A stretch of DNA of 64,000 nt from RGIG464 sp045599585. GTDB taxonomy: Bacteria; Myxococcota_A; Bradymonadia; UBA4248. Position numbers and translations under genes: made by a program. This document shows positions 35,833-44,855 of the stretch, piece by piece. The first letter of the stretch is position 1. Every line of letters starts with the position of its first letter. The notes beneath the pieces were generated by a model, which was given only the letters and a program-made list of their open reading frames with translations, did no database searches and was not told the DNA's origin. Location of the stretch: assembly GCA_045599585.1 (NCBI GenBank), contig JAZRWH010000049.1, positions 1 to 64,000 on the forward strand, in the 5' to 3' direction.

Positions 35833-37107
35833 CTAAATTTTATATATTTCATTAGTAATTTGACCGCGCATTGAAGTTGGATCGTCAAACACTTTTGAGA
35901 AGCGCAGATAATTCGTTGAATAACCACCAGCCGAAGAGGGACAACCCTCCTGCTTTGCATGGCTAGATTCCCAGAGAACAGGGTATGATCGACCTACAAA
36001 TTTCTGTAGCTGTTCCTGAGCGATCTGAGAAATCAGAGCATCCGCCTCATTCCAACGCGCTTTTTTGACATCAGGCGCAATCTGATGAGGCATATCGTGG
36101 GCTATCGTTCCAGGTCGCGCAGAAAATCTAAAGAGATGCACGTCATCAAATCGTGCCGCGCGAATAAAATCGATGGTTTCTTGCCAATTATCTTCGGTTT
36201 CACCAGGAAATCCAACAATTAAATCTGTCGAAATTCTAACGTCAGGAATATTTGCGCGCAGATTTTTGAGCAGTGAAAGGTAAGCTGGAATTGGCGTACG
36301 ACGACGCATTGCCGTTAAAACAGCATCACTCCCACTCTGTACGGGGATATGAAAATGTGGACAAAGACGCGGATTATCACACCACATGCGCCAAAGATCC
36401 TCGCGAATATGCCAAGGTTCAATAGAACTCAATCGAATACGTTCGATCGTAGTCTGAGCAAGAATATCACGAATCAAATCGGGCAGACGGCGATCATTTT
36501 CCTTCCATGCGCCAAGCTGAACGCCGGTTAATATAATTTCTCGACACCCTCGAGAACTGTATGCATTAATATCATTTAAGATAGAAATCGTCGATTCGCT
36601 TCGTTCATGTCCTCTGGCGAGTCTGACAGAACAATAGGTACATTGATTGTTACATCCGTCTTCGATTTTTATAAAACCGCGCGTATGTGATTGGTAGGCA
36701 AGTACCTGCGCGTGCTGTTCAGAAAATAGATCTGCATGATCGACGATATACTGCGCAATCATATCGCCAGCTTTAGGTTTGTCATAACCGCGAATCATCA
36801 AAACTTCGGGCGGAATGAATTCTTCTGACTCACCTATTTCAAAAAAGTTCTCACCCTCTGGCATGAGATCAAGAGCACACCCCATGACCACAAGGCATTT
36901 TGGATTGTGCGCACACAGCTTACGCGCAATTTGTCTCGATTTACGCATCGCTTCAGTCGTTACGCTGCACGTATTGAGAAGAATGAGATCCGGGTTTTCT
37001 TCGAGACGCACAACGATATGGCCTGAGCGCTCTAAAACGCGTGCAGTCTGCTCCAACTCGGCTTCATTCAGTCGACAGCCGAGTGCATGTAAAGCGATTG
37101 TTGCCAT
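35833..37107 (-). CDS. mtaB: tRNA t6A37 methylthiotransferase MtaB
   Basis: A 424-residue MiaB-family enzyme. It has the N-terminal UPF0004 domain (ALGCRLNEAE, LLNTCSVT, VMGCA) with three Cys for an auxiliary 4Fe-4S cluster, then a radical SAM core with Cys152, Cys156 and Cys159 (CNNQCTYC). The motif GCREIILTGVQLGAW and the C-terminal region fit the MtaB/YqeV subgroup, which converts t6A to ms2t6A at position 37 of ANN-decoding tRNAs. It lies 87 bases after a second radical SAM gene and probably shares its transcript. Confidence 0.93.
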   Translation of the reverse strand: MATIALHALGCRLNEAELEQTARVLERSGHIVVRLEENPDLILLNTCSVTTEAMRKSRQIARKLCAHNPKCLVVMGCALDLMPEGENFFEIGESEEFIPPEVLMIRGYDKPKAGDMIAQYIVDHADLFSEQHAQVLAYQSHTRGFIKIEDGCNNQCTYCSVRLARGHERSESTISILNDINAYSSRGCREIILTGVQLGAWKENDRRLPDLIRDILAQTTIERIRLSSIEPWHIREDLWRMWCDNPRLCPHFHIPVQSGSDAVLTAMRRRTPIPAYLSLLKNLRANIPDVRISTDLIVGFPGETEDNWQETIDFIRAARFDDVHLFRFSARPGTIAHDMPHQIAPDVKKARWNEADALISQIAQEQLQKFVGRSYPVLWESSHAKQEGCPSSAGGYSTNYLRFSKVFDDPTSMRGQITNEIYKI

Positions 37108-37194
37108 GTATTATTTGCCTTTCTTATATTTAAAGCGTTACGATATCCACAAGGATACTATTTCTACAATTTCTAATAAAACTCCGTTTTTGTT

Positions 37195-38622
37195 TTATTC
37201 TACAGTTTTACCCGCTTTAAGCATAGCCCGCTTCCAATCACTAAACTTCCCCCCTTGTCCAACAGCTTCAACAGCAATCGCCGCCATTTCAGGCCCTCCC
37301 TGCGCAAAAGCATGTTCAATAAAAGCCCATTTCGCCGAGACAGATCGAATCTCAGCTTTGCCTCGCAGTTTTTGCTGCAATCTTTTAATACGATTTTCAA
37401 CGAGACGTATGCCCGCGAAAGGCAAATTATCGAGCGGTGTATGTCTTTTAGATACGAAAGGACTCACGCCCAGACTTAATTTTAAACCGCCGAATCCCTC
37501 CGTCACAAAACGCGCAAATTCGTCCATATCCTCGTCAGTTTCGCCCGGAAGTCCAATCATGACGTACATTTTAACACTCATATTACGATCGCGTGCAATG
37601 CGTCCTGCACGAAGCAATTGTTCCTCCGTGACGTCTTTTGTGAGCATTGTTCGAAGCGCTTCAGTTGGGCCATCTGCAGCAATCGTCAACGTTTTAAGCC
37701 CAGATTGTGCGAGGAGATCAATGAGTGGTTCTGTAATGCGATCCGTTCGGAGACTAGCGAGTGAAACGAGGTGCCCTTCTGCGACCAGCCGCTCAACCAT
37801 GGGAAGAAGCTCAGGATGATCCGAAACTGCAGCACCAACCAACCCCACTTTACGAACGTCTTTGGGCGTCATAGCACATACCGTATCTGCAGGAACGAGG
37901 CGCATACCCGCAGTTTCTTCGCGGCGCATGACGCAAAATTTGCATCGTCTGTGACAACCACGCTCGGATTCTATGAGAAACATATCGCCAAATTCTGTTT
38001 CTGGCGTAAGGATCTGGCTGACCGCAGGCAAACATGATTTATCAACAAAGCGGCATGGAGGAATTTTATCGCTCGTTTCTGGCGTCCAAACCTCTGGAAT
38101 TTCTGAGGGAGCCGCATCTAAAAACAACTTTTTATGCGGAAATTTTCGATATACATCGCAGAATTTTTCAATCAGGCCCTCACCTTCCCCCAAGATCATA
38201 CAATCTGCAACGTCCTTGAGAGTATCCATATTTGAAAAGCTCAGAGGGCCACCGATCAGCACGAGCGGCGCATTGATATCACGTTCACGCGCAAACGGAC
38301 TCAGCCCCATTAACTTGAAGCATCGAATCAAATCAGGAATTTCGAGTTCATAGGCAATCGAAATTGCAATAATATCACAGTTTTGAATCGGTGTCTGGCT
38401 CTCATAACACAGAATATTGCGTGCATTTTCAACATCGTCTGGCAAAAAAGCCCGTTGCGCACAAAAGTCTTCACAATCATTAAAAAGCTTGTAAATCACC
38501 TGCATTCCAAGCGAACTCATGCTCAAAAAATAATTGCTCGGTTTGAGAAGTCCTACGCGATACTTAGCATTTTTATAAATCGTACCGCGTTCGAGTTTAA
38601 GACGACGCGTTATTTCATTCAT
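37195..38622 (-). CDS. Radical SAM protein with B12-binding-like N-domain
   Basis: A 475-residue protein. Residues ~40-170 resemble a cobalamin-binding-type Rossmann domain (IIAISIAYELEIPDLIRCFK, LVLIGGPLSFSN, ILGEGEG). The radical SAM motif is C223-x3-C227-x2-C230, followed by a TIM-barrel with SLASLRTDRITEPL and MIGLPGETDEDMDEF. The layout is that of uncharacterised B12-type radical SAM proteins near the TIGR03960 group. The substrate is unknown, and no peptide precursor lies next to it. It starts behind AGGAAG and is followed by mtaB. Confidence 0.88.
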   Translation of the reverse strand: MNEITRRLKLERGTIYKNAKYRVGLLKPSNYFLSMSSLGMQVIYKLFNDCEDFCAQRAFLPDDVENARNILCYESQTPIQNCDIIAISIAYELEIPDLIRCFKLMGLSPFARERDINAPLVLIGGPLSFSNMDTLKDVADCMILGEGEGLIEKFCDVYRKFPHKKLFLDAAPSEIPEVWTPETSDKIPPCRFVDKSCLPAVSQILTPETEFGDMFLIESERGCHRRCKFCVMRREETAGMRLVPADTVCAMTPKDVRKVGLVGAAVSDHPELLPMVERLVAEGHLVSLASLRTDRITEPLIDLLAQSGLKTLTIAADGPTEALRTMLTKDVTEEQLLRAGRIARDRNMSVKMYVMIGLPGETDEDMDEFARFVTEGFGGLKLSLGVSPFVSKRHTPLDNLPFAGIRLVENRIKRLQQKLRGKAEIRSVSAKWAFIEHAFAQGGPEMAAIAVEAVGQGGKFSDWKRAMLKAGKTVE

Positions 38623-38671
38623 AATCTTCCTATATATATAAATATTTATATGTATATTTTATATTTTAATT

Positions 38672-38745
38672 GCGGCCGCTATCCTCACGTTGTGAGGATA
38701 CGCGTCTCGCTGCGCCCCTATTTGCCGTTGTCAAATACGGGTCGC
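38672..38745 (+). repeat. Two adjacent type II bulged hairpins
   Basis: Hairpin 1 has inner arms TATCCTCAC/GTGAGGATA (38680-38688 with 38692-38700), an unpaired C at 38701 and a short outer GC/GC. Hairpin 2 has inner TATTTG/CAAATA (38719-38724 with 38732-38737), an unpaired C at 38738 and outer CCC/GGG. Both lie upstream of the radical SAM gene. Confidence 0.72.
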
Positions 38746-38824
38746 ATTTTATTATATTTTAAAATAGATTCAAAAAACACCATTTTCAAGTAGAAAGCTC
38801 GTTTGTAGCACGTCACACTATTAT

Positions 38825-38926
38825 GGCGCGGGCGTATGGGCATTGCCCATAGCCAACGCGCCCCAACGGCGTATCGTGAAACGATAGCCGTTGGCCGCTG
38901 ACGTATGCTCAAGGCATCGTCAGCGG
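38825..38926 (-). repeat. Tandem array of three different bulged hairpins
   Basis: Three hairpins stand exactly end to end in one orientation: 38825-38862, 38863-38894 and 38895-38926. The first has outer GGCGCG/CGCGCC and GGC/GCC with inner TATGGGC/GCCCATA. The second has an 8-bp outer stem CCAACGGC/GCCGTTGG and inner TATCGT/ACGATA. The third has an 8-bp outer CCGCTGAC/GTCAGCGG with inner TATGC and a variant ATC on the far side. Each has one unpaired G before TAT (38834, 38871, 38903). The stems share no sequence. The array ends 34 bases past the stop of the glycosyltransferase fusion gene. Confidence 0.85.
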
Positions 38927-38959
38927 AATCATCCAACAAATTGAAATTTTATGAAAACA

Positions 38960-40858
38960 CTATGCGTTCGTATTTTCAGGAGTTTGTGTTCCCATAAATT
39001 CTGGCATCGTCGCAGAATCTGCATGATGAATACCACTTCGGCAAAGCACTGTTTTAGCAGTCAAAAGAAGGATTTTGAGATCCATAAACAAGCTTGCATG
39101 ATCGACATAATAAGTGTCGAGCGCAAACTTTTCGTTCCAAGAAATTGAATTGCGCCCATTGACCTGAGCCCACCCCGTCACACCGGGCACGACCCATTGG
39201 CGTCTTTTTTGAGCATCCGTATAGCGGTCGAGGTACTGCATGAGAAGTGGACGCGGCCCTACGAGACTCATATCCCCTTTAAAGACGTTGAGAAGCGTCG
39301 GGAGCTCATCGAGGGACAGGGCTCGAATCATCTTACCGAAACGCGTCAGGCGATCACCGTCTTGCGCAGCATCGATCTCCCCTTCTGTAGCTTTCATCGA
39401 GCGGAATTTAATCAGTTCGAAGGATTCACAATCTAAACCGGGGCGCTGTTGACGGAAAGTGACCGGCAACCCAAGATCGAAACAAACGCCCAATGCAGTC
39501 GCAAGCAATACCGGTGAGACAGCCAGAAGCCCAAGTCCAGAAACAGCGAGATCAACGAGACGCTTCGTCGTGCGGTAGCCAAGAGCTGCCCAAGTTTCGG
39601 GAGCATTTTGAGCTGCCTCTTCGAGACAAGCTTTCCACTGAGCCGCAATATGATCGACATGATATAATGCTGCTGCATTTTGTATATTCGGCTGAAGTTT
39701 GTCGAGTTCAGCCCGATCCGCAAGCGAACGAATCGCATCGACGAGCGCATCGACTGAGCCAGGAGAAACGCGTTTGCCCAAGGGGGCATCGCCTTCGATG
39801 AGCTCTGCAAGATCTGAATACTGCGGACAGACCGCTAGAAGCGCACATCCTGCAGCAACTGCACTGAATGCTTTGCTCGGTGCACTCGTCGCCCAAGCTC
39901 GGTCAGTCAACGTAGCCAAGGCAACATCCGTCTTCGTAAGCAGTTCGGCCCATTCGCGATCTGGCTGAGGACCAATAAATTTTATCGACTCGCTGTACTG
40001 ATCTCCCCAAGCAGACTGAAGTCGTGCAGTTCCCTGACCTGTTGAAGCGAAAATAAAACCAACGTGCTTCTTTTCTTCTTCGCTGAGTGAATCAAGGTAG
40101 CACGGAATAGCCTTTTGAACGGTTTCAACATCGTGCATCACGCCCATATTTCCAACATAAGAAAATATGACCCTATCTTGCATCCATGCCCGAAGCGGCT
40201 CAGGCAACGTATCGTCCGTCTGACCAAATTCAGAGGGATCAGCGCCATTGACTATGATCCAAGTATTGGGATGCGTCCCGTATCTTTTTTCAGCAGAAGC
40301 CTTCATGACATCGCCCATATAAACGACGGCATCTACGTGACGGATCGTCCAACGATTAATCAACTCAAGCGCCTTAGTAAGCAAATTAGGCTCCATGCCT
40401 GCAGCTTCGAGTGCATCGGGATACATGTCATACATGAGTGCAACGACTGCACAACGATGTAATGGGCGAGTAAGCGCCGTAACAAACGGCACAACAAACG
40501 GATTAGTCGTCACGACCATAACCGGTACTTGATAAGGTTTTCCGTGAGATTCTAGTGTTGTTGCCTTAATCCCATCCAACACAACTTTAGCCGGATAAGC
40601 GATCAACGACGCCAGGCGCGTCGCCATTCTTTCGGCGTTCGAACCTCGGAAATGCGCTCGCCAAGACTCTGGAGACCACATTTCGCCTGTCGTCGCACGC
40701 GTGCCCAAAGCGTTCAGCGAGCGAACTGCGCGCTCAAGTGGACCACCACCGACCGATGAAAACATTTTGCCGCGTACACGACGTCTCGCAGGATCCTGAG
40801 GTTTTCCGGTCAAAAAATTACAAATTTTAGAAATTATAGATGAAGTTTCTTTTGCCAT
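38960..40858 (-). CDS. Fusion of GT4-like glycosyltransferase and phosphoglycosyltransferase
   Basis: A 632-residue protein. Residues ~90-415 resemble a WbuB-like family 4 glycosyltransferase (MVVTTNPFVVPFV, VIFSYVGNMGVMHDVET, FIGPQPDREWAELL, PSKAFSAVAAGCALLAV). Residues ~425-615 are a bacterial sugar transferase of the PglC/WcaJ monotopic class: a membrane re-entrant helix after KRLVDLAVSGLGLLAVSP, FKGDMSLVGPRPL, the LSLDELP acid pair, and PGVTGWAQVNGR. The second domain puts a sugar phosphate on undecaprenyl phosphate and the first would add the next sugar, so one polypeptide may do the first two steps of a surface glycan. The gene's first 25 bases overlap the end of mutS. Confidence 0.9.
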   Translation of the reverse strand: MAKETSSIISKICNFLTGKPQDPARRRVRGKMFSSVGGGPLERAVRSLNALGTRATTGEMWSPESWRAHFRGSNAERMATRLASLIAYPAKVVLDGIKATTLESHGKPYQVPVMVVTTNPFVVPFVTALTRPLHRCAVVALMYDMYPDALEAAGMEPNLLTKALELINRWTIRHVDAVVYMGDVMKASAEKRYGTHPNTWIIVNGADPSEFGQTDDTLPEPLRAWMQDRVIFSYVGNMGVMHDVETVQKAIPCYLDSLSEEEKKHVGFIFASTGQGTARLQSAWGDQYSESIKFIGPQPDREWAELLTKTDVALATLTDRAWATSAPSKAFSAVAAGCALLAVCPQYSDLAELIEGDAPLGKRVSPGSVDALVDAIRSLADRAELDKLQPNIQNAAALYHVDHIAAQWKACLEEAAQNAPETWAALGYRTTKRLVDLAVSGLGLLAVSPVLLATALGVCFDLGLPVTFRQQRPGLDCESFELIKFRSMKATEGEIDAAQDGDRLTRFGKMIRALSLDELPTLLNVFKGDMSLVGPRPLLMQYLDRYTDAQKRRQWVVPGVTGWAQVNGRNSISWNEKFALDTYYVDHASLFMDLKILLLTAKTVLCRSGIHHADSATMPEFMGTQTPENTNA

Positions 40859-43611
40859 TTATACAACCAATTTAAAGCCTGTATAGGCGATGTAGTGTCC
40901 AAAGATAACGATTTAAAAGCATCTAAGAAATTTTGCGTATCCTGATCAAGCACCGAAGTTGTTTCGGGGACTGGTTCGGTGGAGGCAAAAAGAGAACGTT
41001 GCGTGATGGGATGTTTAACGACAGGCGCTGTAACCTGTTTGCTTTCGACCAAGCCATCTTTGCCAGCTTCATTTCGTACGAGCTCCGCATGGGCATTTTT
41101 TTCGAGAAGCTTCAGGATAGATTCTGCACGGTCAATGACTTCACCAGGAATGCCTGCGATGCGAGCGACCTCAATACCGTAACTGCGATTTGCCGCTCCC
41201 AAGATCAGTTTACGCAAAAAGACGATCTCTTTGCCATACTCTTTCACAGCAATAGACGTATTTTGTATCCCAGAGAGGACATTTTCAAGCTCAGTGAGTT
41301 CGTGATAATGCGTCGCAAACAAAGAGCGAGCGCCGACTTTAGTATGAAGAAATTCGGTAATAGCCCAAGCGAGGGATAGACCATCATAGGTTGATGTACC
41401 GCGGCCAATTTCGTCAAGGATTACTAAACTACGAGGCGTCGCATTTTTAAGGATATTCGCGGTTTCTGTCATTTCGACCATAAAAGTCGATTGCCCGAGC
41501 GCAAGATTATCGCTTGCCCCAACACGCGAAAAGATTCTGTCCACCAAACCGATATGCGCCGCCTCGGCCGGAACAAAAGACCCCATTTGCGCCATCAAGG
41601 TAATAATTGCAGCCTGACGAATGATCGTTGATTTACCAGCCATATTTGGCCCTGTAATAATCATAAACCGACCATTTTCGTTGAGCTGAATGTCGTTGGG
41701 AACGAATCTCTCGCCTTTTGGCAAAAAGCGTTCAACAACAGGGTGACGCGCATTTTTCAACGAAAAAGCACGAGATTCATCGATTTCTGGGCGCGTGTAA
41801 CTTCGATGATGCGCTGTATGAGCAAGTGAAGCCAAGACATCAATATGTGCCAGAATACGAGCGTTGCGCATCAACATAGGAATATGATGTGCCGCAAATA
41901 ACTTAAGGTCGGCATAGAGCTGTAATTCGCGTTCACCGCGCTTCGCTTTTGCGTTAAGGATATTCTCCTCATACTCCTTAAGTTCAGGCGTATAAAATCG
42001 ATCCGCATTTGCTAGCGTCTGTGAGCGCACGTACGAATCCGGTACACCCGAAAGCTTCGCTTTTGGTACTTCGATAAAATAGCCAAATACGCGATGATAC
42101 TTTACTTTAAGCGACGTTATCCCCGTTTCAATTCGCTGTTTGGCTTCATAATCCAAAAGCCACTGAGCACCGTGTTCATCGAGCTCAACATAATTGTCGA
42201 GTGTTTCATCGTAACCGCATTTAAAAAAGCGCGTATCGTTTAAGTTGCTAGGTGCATCATCCGTCAACGCCAAATCGATCTCGTCTGCCAATCGCACAAG
42301 CGGATTCAGTTGTTCCGCTGCACGCCAAAAATACTTGGCATGTGCATTTTTACATCGCTCTACGACGCTGGGTATTGCTCGAAGCGTATTTTTAAGCATC
42401 AGTAATTCGCGAGGCATAATTCGATCGTTTGCAATTTTTGTCGTCAAACGTTCGAGATCACCAGTTTCATGCAACAAATTCCTCAACGCCTCACGCGTCT
42501 CAAGGTCATTGAACAGATCATCTACAGCATCCAGACGTGCCGTGATTTGACGCACATCTTTAAGTGGGTACGCCAACCAATTTTGCATTAATCGCGCCCC
42601 ACCGCCCGTCACAGTTTCGTCAAGTTCTCCGAGAAGGGAGCCTTTTTTCCCACCCCCACGAAGCGTCGCGTAAATCTCAAGATTTTGGAACGTCGCGCCA
42701 TCAATTTGCATAAAAGCTTCTGCGCGATAGGGATAAACCTGCTCGATATTGCTCGTCAGTGGATAATGCAATTCGACGAGGTACATCAAAACACCGCAAA
42801 GAGAGGACGCTACGCCATCTGGATCTTCAAATCCTGTTTGCTCGATCGAGGAGAGAAACGTCAAAAACTTCTCTTTAGATAAGAACTTTTCATCCGCCCC
42901 CTGAGACTGCCAGTGATTGAGAATCGCCTGCTGTGAAAAGAGTTCAACGGGGCGCACTTCGACAGGAATACCAACAAACGCCTTGTCTAGCACGCCTCTA
43001 GAATCGTGTGTTACGAGTTCACGCACGTTAAGCCGCTGAAGTTCGGCAGCCAATTCTTGCGTACTCGAAACCTCAGTCATCGTGCAATATCCCGTCGAAA
43101 GATCAATGCTTGAGAGCGCAATTTTTGAGCCGTGCCCCATACAAACGCCACTCAAAAAACGTGCATTGCGATCATGCCCTGGGCGTTCATCGCACAGCGT
43201 ACCAGGTGTCACAATTTGTGTGATGCCGCGTTTTACGATCTGATTCGAAGGTACTGTGCTGGGGTCTTCAAGTTGATCACATACGGCAACGCGAAATCCC
43301 TGTTCTACAAGCGAAAACAAATACTCATTGATCGCTTTGTGTGGCACGCCTGCCATGGGTACATCTTCGCCATCTTCGGATTTATTACGTGACGTAAGTG
43401 TCAAATCGAGTGCTCGGGCTACGACTTTTGCATCATCAAAAAAAGTTTCATAAAAGTCGCCCATTCTAAAGAGCAAAAGAGCCCCCGGAGCCTGGCGTTT
43501 AACCTCCAAATACTGCTCGTACATCTTGGTTAATTTCACCTTAACGCCGCAATAAACGATAAGGTTTTCATTAATCCATGTTAAGCCAGGGAGTTCATCC
43601 CCAAATTGCAT
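40834..43611 (-). CDS. mutS: DNA mismatch repair protein MutS
   Basis: A 925-residue MutS. The mismatch-reading Phe-x-Glu is in FRMGDFYETFF (residues ~48-58). The lever and clamp domains follow. Walker A GPNMAGKST is near 650, then STFMVEMTET and Walker B with DEIGRGTSTYDG, then the dimerisation tail. The start at 43611 has a clear AGGAG, giving a 29-residue N-terminal extension over a possible second start at 43524 where family similarity begins. MutS recognises mispairs and recruits MutL, which is not in this window. Its 3' end overlaps the glycosyltransferase gene. Confidence 0.97.
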   Translation of the reverse strand: MQFGDELPGLTWINENLIVYCGVKVKLTKMYEQYLEVKRQAPGALLLFRMGDFYETFFDDAKVVARALDLTLTSRNKSEDGEDVPMAGVPHKAINEYLFSLVEQGFRVAVCDQLEDPSTVPSNQIVKRGITQIVTPGTLCDERPGHDRNARFLSGVCMGHGSKIALSSIDLSTGYCTMTEVSSTQELAAELQRLNVRELVTHDSRGVLDKAFVGIPVEVRPVELFSQQAILNHWQSQGADEKFLSKEKFLTFLSSIEQTGFEDPDGVASSLCGVLMYLVELHYPLTSNIEQVYPYRAEAFMQIDGATFQNLEIYATLRGGGKKGSLLGELDETVTGGGARLMQNWLAYPLKDVRQITARLDAVDDLFNDLETREALRNLLHETGDLERLTTKIANDRIMPRELLMLKNTLRAIPSVVERCKNAHAKYFWRAAEQLNPLVRLADEIDLALTDDAPSNLNDTRFFKCGYDETLDNYVELDEHGAQWLLDYEAKQRIETGITSLKVKYHRVFGYFIEVPKAKLSGVPDSYVRSQTLANADRFYTPELKEYEENILNAKAKRGERELQLYADLKLFAAHHIPMLMRNARILAHIDVLASLAHTAHHRSYTRPEIDESRAFSLKNARHPVVERFLPKGERFVPNDIQLNENGRFMIITGPNMAGKSTIIRQAAIITLMAQMGSFVPAEAAHIGLVDRIFSRVGASDNLALGQSTFMVEMTETANILKNATPRSLVILDEIGRGTSTYDGLSLAWAITEFLHTKVGARSLFATHYHELTELENVLSGIQNTSIAVKEYGKEIVFLRKLILGAANRSYGIEVARIAGIPGEVIDRAESILKLLEKNAHAELVRNEAGKDGLVESKQVTAPVVKHPITQRSLFASTEPVPETTSVLDQDTQNFLDAFKSLSLDTTSPIQALNWLYKWQKKLHL

Positions 43612-43674
43612 ATTAAACTCCTATATTTTAATGCATAATTCTCATTTTGAAGCCCTCGTTCAAAGCTTACAAAA

Positions 43675-43705
43675 CGAAAAAGGACGCGCAATCTTTCGCG
43701 CATCC
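43675..43705 (-). terminator. Terminator after tatA
   Basis: An 8-bp stem with one mismatch (43698-43705 with 43682-43689) is followed on the minus strand by a run of T. It separates tatA from mutS. Confidence 0.75.
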
Positions 43706-43728
43706 TCAAGCTATGCCAAAGAATGCAA

Positions 43729-43992
43729 TCAGACCTTTGTAGAAGCATCTTCTGCATTTTCTTTATTTTCTGTAGCAATTTTTTGATTTTCAAGCGCCTT
43801 TCGTTCTTTTTCTTTGCTTGCAGCTTCATCTTCAGCTTCAACCTCGCGCATGCCTCGTTTGAAGTTGCGAATCCCCTCTCCAATCGAAGATCCTAGTTTA
43901 GGAATCTTTGTTGCTCCAAACAGAACGACAACAATGACGGCAATGACGATAAGTTCCTGAGTACCAAAAATAAAGGCGAGAGAGATCAACAT
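43729..43992 (-). CDS. tatA: Sec-independent translocase subunit TatA/TatE
   Basis: An 87-residue single-pass protein with the TatA layout: a short N-terminal helix with FGTQELIVIAVIVVVLFG, the hinge GATKIPKLG, the amphipathic helix SSIGEGIRNFKRGM, and an acidic/Lys-rich tail. TatA oligomers form the path by which folded, often cofactor-bearing proteins cross the inner membrane. tatB and tatC are absent here. A terminator follows, so it is a single-gene unit. A TatB assignment is less likely given the FG hinge and short tail. Confidence 0.93.
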   Translation of the reverse strand: MLISLAFIFGTQELIVIAVIVVVLFGATKIPKLGSSIGEGIRNFKRGMREVEAEDEAASKEKERKALENQKIATENKENAEDASTKV

Positions 43993-44336
43993 ATTTCCTA
44001 AAACTCCGAAAACGAGATCAAAATTGCCCTAAACCGCAAATAGCAAAGGGCGAGCTGTGTTAGCACAAAGCCCCCTCAATCGTCAAAGGCGGCTTCTTAA
44101 GGATCATGTTTTTTATGCTCTAAATCTGAATGATCTTCCCTTAGGCTGTCGTCTATTGGCTTTGCCAATACGACGACAGATGCTCCGCCTATTGGCTACG
44201 CCAATACGGCGTCACTCGCAGGCTTTGCCGGTCAAACCGGCAATACGCCTGCTGTACGTTTATTTACATATTTTTTGCATACAATTATACATCATTTAAT
44301 TACAATTTCACAAACAACAAATTCGATATCCTATAT
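43993..44336. other. Non-coding region upstream of tatA, holding a hairpin array
   Basis: It contains the tatA ribosome site (AGGAA), presumably its promoter, and the array of bulged hairpins at 44146-44252. No gene is seen. Confidence 0.6.
44146..44252 (+). repeat. Tandem array of three bulged hairpins
   Basis: Three near-abutting hairpins in one orientation. The first (44146-44179) has an 8-bp outer stem CTGTCGTC/GACGACAG and inner TATTGGC/GCCAATA, with an unpaired C at 44171. The second (44181-44220) has CGCC/GGCG, the same inner arms with a different loop, and an unpaired C at 44207. The third (44218-44252) has GCAGGC/GCCTGC and inner TTGCCGG/CCGGCAA, with an unpaired C at 44246; its left TAT has lost the A. 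Inner arms of the first two match those of type I copies at 17824 and 20088, while the outer stems differ. Confidence 0.83.
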
Positions 44337-44742
44337 CACTGCTGTCCCACAATAATTTTGTAGAATACTCGGATAACTCTACTGTAGCTTTATATTATCG
44401 ATATATAGTTACTTCTAAACATGAAAAAGACTTAAGATTACTGTTAAATCGCACGCGTCGCGAAGCCGGAGGCAAGCAGCGGGCGCACCGGGCGAGCGGG
44501 CGCGCATGTTGAAGACGAAGTCAAGTTCGCGCCCGCCGATGAGCGAATTAATCTATCCCCATGACCTGCATACAACATTGATCTGCCGCGCGATAAAAGA
44601 GCGTGGGGATTCCAAAGGGGCGTCCACAATACGACGCCCCTTTGGGCCGTCCGCAGGACAGAATGAGAATAAGAAAAGTATAAAATTCTGTAACGAGTGC
44701 ATTTCGTTGCAGTTAATGAAAATATGTTGTGGGACAGCAGTG
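44337..44742 (+). mobile_element. MITE copy 3, complete, with 9-bp target duplication
   Basis: A 406-bp relative of the element at 9218-9673. The terminal inverted repeat is the same 14 bases, here extended by two more complementary bases (44337-44352 with 44727-44742). The flanking 9-bp direct repeat is ATCCTATAT (44328-44336 and 44743-44751). It shares the left ~190 and right ~135 bases with copy 2 but has a different ~60-base centre (about 44545-44607). It has no coding capacity. The insertion lies between tatA and sbcC. Confidence 0.93.
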
Positions 44743-44771
44743 ATCCTATATATAAAAATATACAAGATAAA

Positions 44772-44840
44772 GGCGCGTATTCTCAAGCAACAAGCTTGAG
44801 AATAGCGCCGACCGCGTGCCGTATCGCCAGATAGGCACGC
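44772..44840 (-). repeat. Two bulged hairpins just after the sbcC stop
   Basis: Hairpin 1 (44772-44809) has outer GGCGC/GCGCC, an unpaired G at 44777 and an 11-bp inner stem TATTCTCAAGC/GCTTGAGAATA with loop AACAA. Hairpin 2 (44814-44840) has outer GCGTGCC/GGCACGC, an unpaired G at 44821 and inner TATC/GATA with loop GCCA. They lie 16 bases past the sbcC stop and show perfect pairing throughout except the one extra base. There is no T run. Confidence 0.85.
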
Positions 44841-44855
44841 CAAATATGATATAAA

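Noticed and set aside
37195..38622. Radical SAM gene as modifier of the YGxPP lipoproteins
   Set aside because: It lies about 17 kb away, next to mtaB, and its B12-type layout differs from rSAM/lipoprotein partners; no positional support.
44337..44742. Integron attC site or phage attachment site
   Set aside because: Inverted terminal repeats with 9-bp direct duplications identify a transposon-type MITE; no integrase or cassette genes are present.
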